A stretch of 64,000 nucleotides of DNA from Streptococcus mitis (GTDB lineage: Bacteria; Bacillota; Bacilli; Lactobacillales; Streptococcaceae). Position numbers and translations under genes: made by a program. Shown piece after piece: positions 62,981-64,000 of this stretch. Position 1 is the stretch's first letter. Each line of letters begins with the position of its first letter. Where the stretch lies: contig MKYF01000026.1 in the NCBI GenBank assembly GCA_001914195.1, positions 15,452 to 79,451 of the forward strand, in the 5' to 3' direction. Below the pieces are notes generated by a model. It was not told where the DNA came from and did not search any database. It was given only the letters and a program-made list of their open reading frames with translations.

Positions 62981-63702
62981 ACTTCTTCAAACCACAATTC
63001 AACATTATTTCTATCTTTACCAAGGAAGAATTTTTCAGACTTAGGAATAAAATATTCTGTAGACTCAAACTTCTTACGAAGGCTTGCTATGTCTAATTCA
63101 TTAACCAAGAACTTAAGCATAGATAAGTCCCAAGTAACGGCATTATCCACAGTCAAATCTTGACCCTGAGCTGGGATAAAATCAAGGGATGTCCCAACTT
63201 CAGATACTTCCAAGAAACTTTCGACATCAGTTGGGAGGTGTAATTCCATAGAAATCTCAAATTTACTTAAAGAAATTAATTCCAAATCTGTTTGAAATTC
63301 TGGCTTTTCTCCTACTTCTACTAGGCTTGCTCTATCATCTTCCGCATGAATCAAAATCAAATCATCTTCTGGTGAGAAAATTTCAAAAGCGTATCCATTT
63401 TGACCTTTATATAATTGATGAATCGAATCTGTTTTAGCTAATAAGGCCTCGATTTCTAAGGGATTTTCCACCTTGACAATCAATCTAGCTAGTTTTTTTC
63501 TTCCCTCCACCTTACGAGTGCGCATACTTGGAGATTCTTCTAAAACCAGCTTTTCTAGACCTGTTTGATCACCTAGCGACAGAAAGGCTGACTCTTCTAA
63601 CAAGGCCTTCATGCCAAGGGTTTCTATATAAAATGTTTCATTTAATTTTCTATTATTAACTTTTAAAGTAGGAATAGTCCGTACAATCTGATTTACATTC
63701 AT
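62977..63702 (-). CDS. cppA: CppA-family protein
   Basis: Homologue of the pneumococcal CppA, described as affecting human complement C3 degradation. The 241 residues have a glyoxalase-fold-like N-terminal half (VRTIPTLKVNNRKLNETFYIETLGMK...) and a C-terminal domain conserved in CppA proteins (ESTEYFIPKSEKFFLGKDRNNVELWF). No signal sequence or classical protease motif is visible, so activity on C3 is uncertain. First gene of cppA-hydrolase-eamA. Confidence 0.82.
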   Translation of the reverse strand: MNVNQIVRTIPTLKVNNRKLNETFYIETLGMKALLEESAFLSLGDQTGLEKLVLEESPSMRTRKVEGRKKLARLIVKVENPLEIEALLAKTDSIHQLYKGQNGYAFEIFSPEDDLILIHAEDDRASLVEVGEKPEFQTDLELISLSKFEISMELHLPTDVESFLEVSEVGTSLDFIPAQGQDLTVDNAVTWDLSMLKFLVNELDIASLRKKFESTEYFIPKSEKFFLGKDRNNVELWFEEV

Positions 63703-63888
63703 AAATTCCTCCGTTACTTTTTATTTTATAGGATTTTAGAATTTTTTACAAGATATTATGCTCAAATTTACCAATTTTCACTCCATTAAAAATTTTTTCT
63801 TCAAAAGGCTGACCTAAAACTCCATTTTTAGGGAAACATACAAAAGTCAAAAAGTAGATAGGATAAACTGGAATGCTAATCAATGGAT

Positions 63889-64000
63889 TGATAAGAAATA
63901 AGGCTCTATAATATTTGTAGTGGGTAAATCCCCTATGGATATTATGGAGCCTATTTTTGTGTAGAAAAAAAGTCCCATATAACCTATAATGAAAAGCGAC
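63889..64000. mobile_element. Possible edge of an ISL3-like insertion sequence (cut by window end)
   Basis: From about 63889, GGCTCTATAATAT... is mirrored by ATATTATGGAGCC, a 13-base arm pair around GTAGTGGGTAAATCCCCTAT, followed by DNA (63970-64000) of different flavour from the AT-rich gap after cppA. The terminal GGCTC and GTAGTGGG remind me of streptococcal ISL3-group ends. No transposase is visible before the window stops. An intrinsic terminator is the alternative. Confidence 0.35.

Noticed and set aside
1..64000. CRISPR array or prophage
   Set aside because: No regularly spaced direct repeats, cas genes, integrase, capsid or lysis genes were seen on either strand.

Overview
The window is an AT-rich chromosomal segment of a mitis-group Streptococcus (S. 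mitis / S. oralis / S. pseudopneumoniae type). The evidence is a pneumococcal-type lic/tar teichoic acid locus, two BOX elements, a ComX-type combox before dprA, a double-receptor GlnPH, the streptococcal F-ATPase gene order (c-a-b-delta-alpha-gamma-beta-epsilon) and a CppA homologue. S. pneumoniae proper is less likely because a complete ribose operon and an intact leuABCD operon are present, but species identity is an inference from gene content.

Layout. 1-3.7 kb: ribose operon rbsRKDA on the minus strand (rbsA runs off the window), headed by an operator-like palindrome and a cre site. 3.8-8.6 kb: Nudix hydrolase, acetyltransferase, quinone reductase, uvrB and a CPBP/CAAX membrane protease. 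8.7-13.3 kb (plus strand): glnPH-glnQ amino acid ABC transporter and zwf. 13.3-20.4 kb: rnc-smc-HAD-HAD-ftsY operon. Then tRNA-Arg(CCG) and guaC with a structured leader. 21.9-25.1 kb: an McrBC-type restriction pair with an unusual McrB N-terminus. 25.3-31.2 kb: leuA-leuB-DUF1294-leuC-leuD-(Sua5-like) controlled by a leucine leader peptide and attenuator. 31.3-36.4 kb: a MmcQ/YjbR-like protein, cutC, a YbaN-like protein, topA, a BOX element and dprA. 36.5-42.7 kb: the choline/teichoic acid locus. 42.7-50.4 kb: aquaporin, broken mgtC, TPR protein, AI-2E exporter-family protein, oligopeptide-binding lipoprotein and a lactonase-family protein. 50.4-56.9 kb: F-ATPase operon with a BOX element between gamma and beta. 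57-63.7 kb: U32 protease-like tRNA modification protein, guaA, a GntR regulator, EamA transporter, serine hydrolase and cppA. The last ~110 bases look like the edge of a mobile element.

The most notable region is the lic locus. licA (choline kinase) carries a single in-frame nonsense codon, and tacF (choline-dependent teichoic acid flippase) is cut after about 79 codons by an IS3-family element. That element has no visible target duplication and is followed directly by unrelated genes, with no licD1/licD2. The pattern suggests decay of phosphorylcholine decoration of the teichoic acids, while licB, licC, tarI and tarJ remain open. The IS itself also carries a broken transposase frame.

All calls come from reading the sequence and from family knowledge; no database search was run. 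Start sites were moved from the longest frame where a Shine-Dalgarno sequence and family length supported it (Nudix, topA, dprA, licB, tarJ, U32, GntR, EamA).
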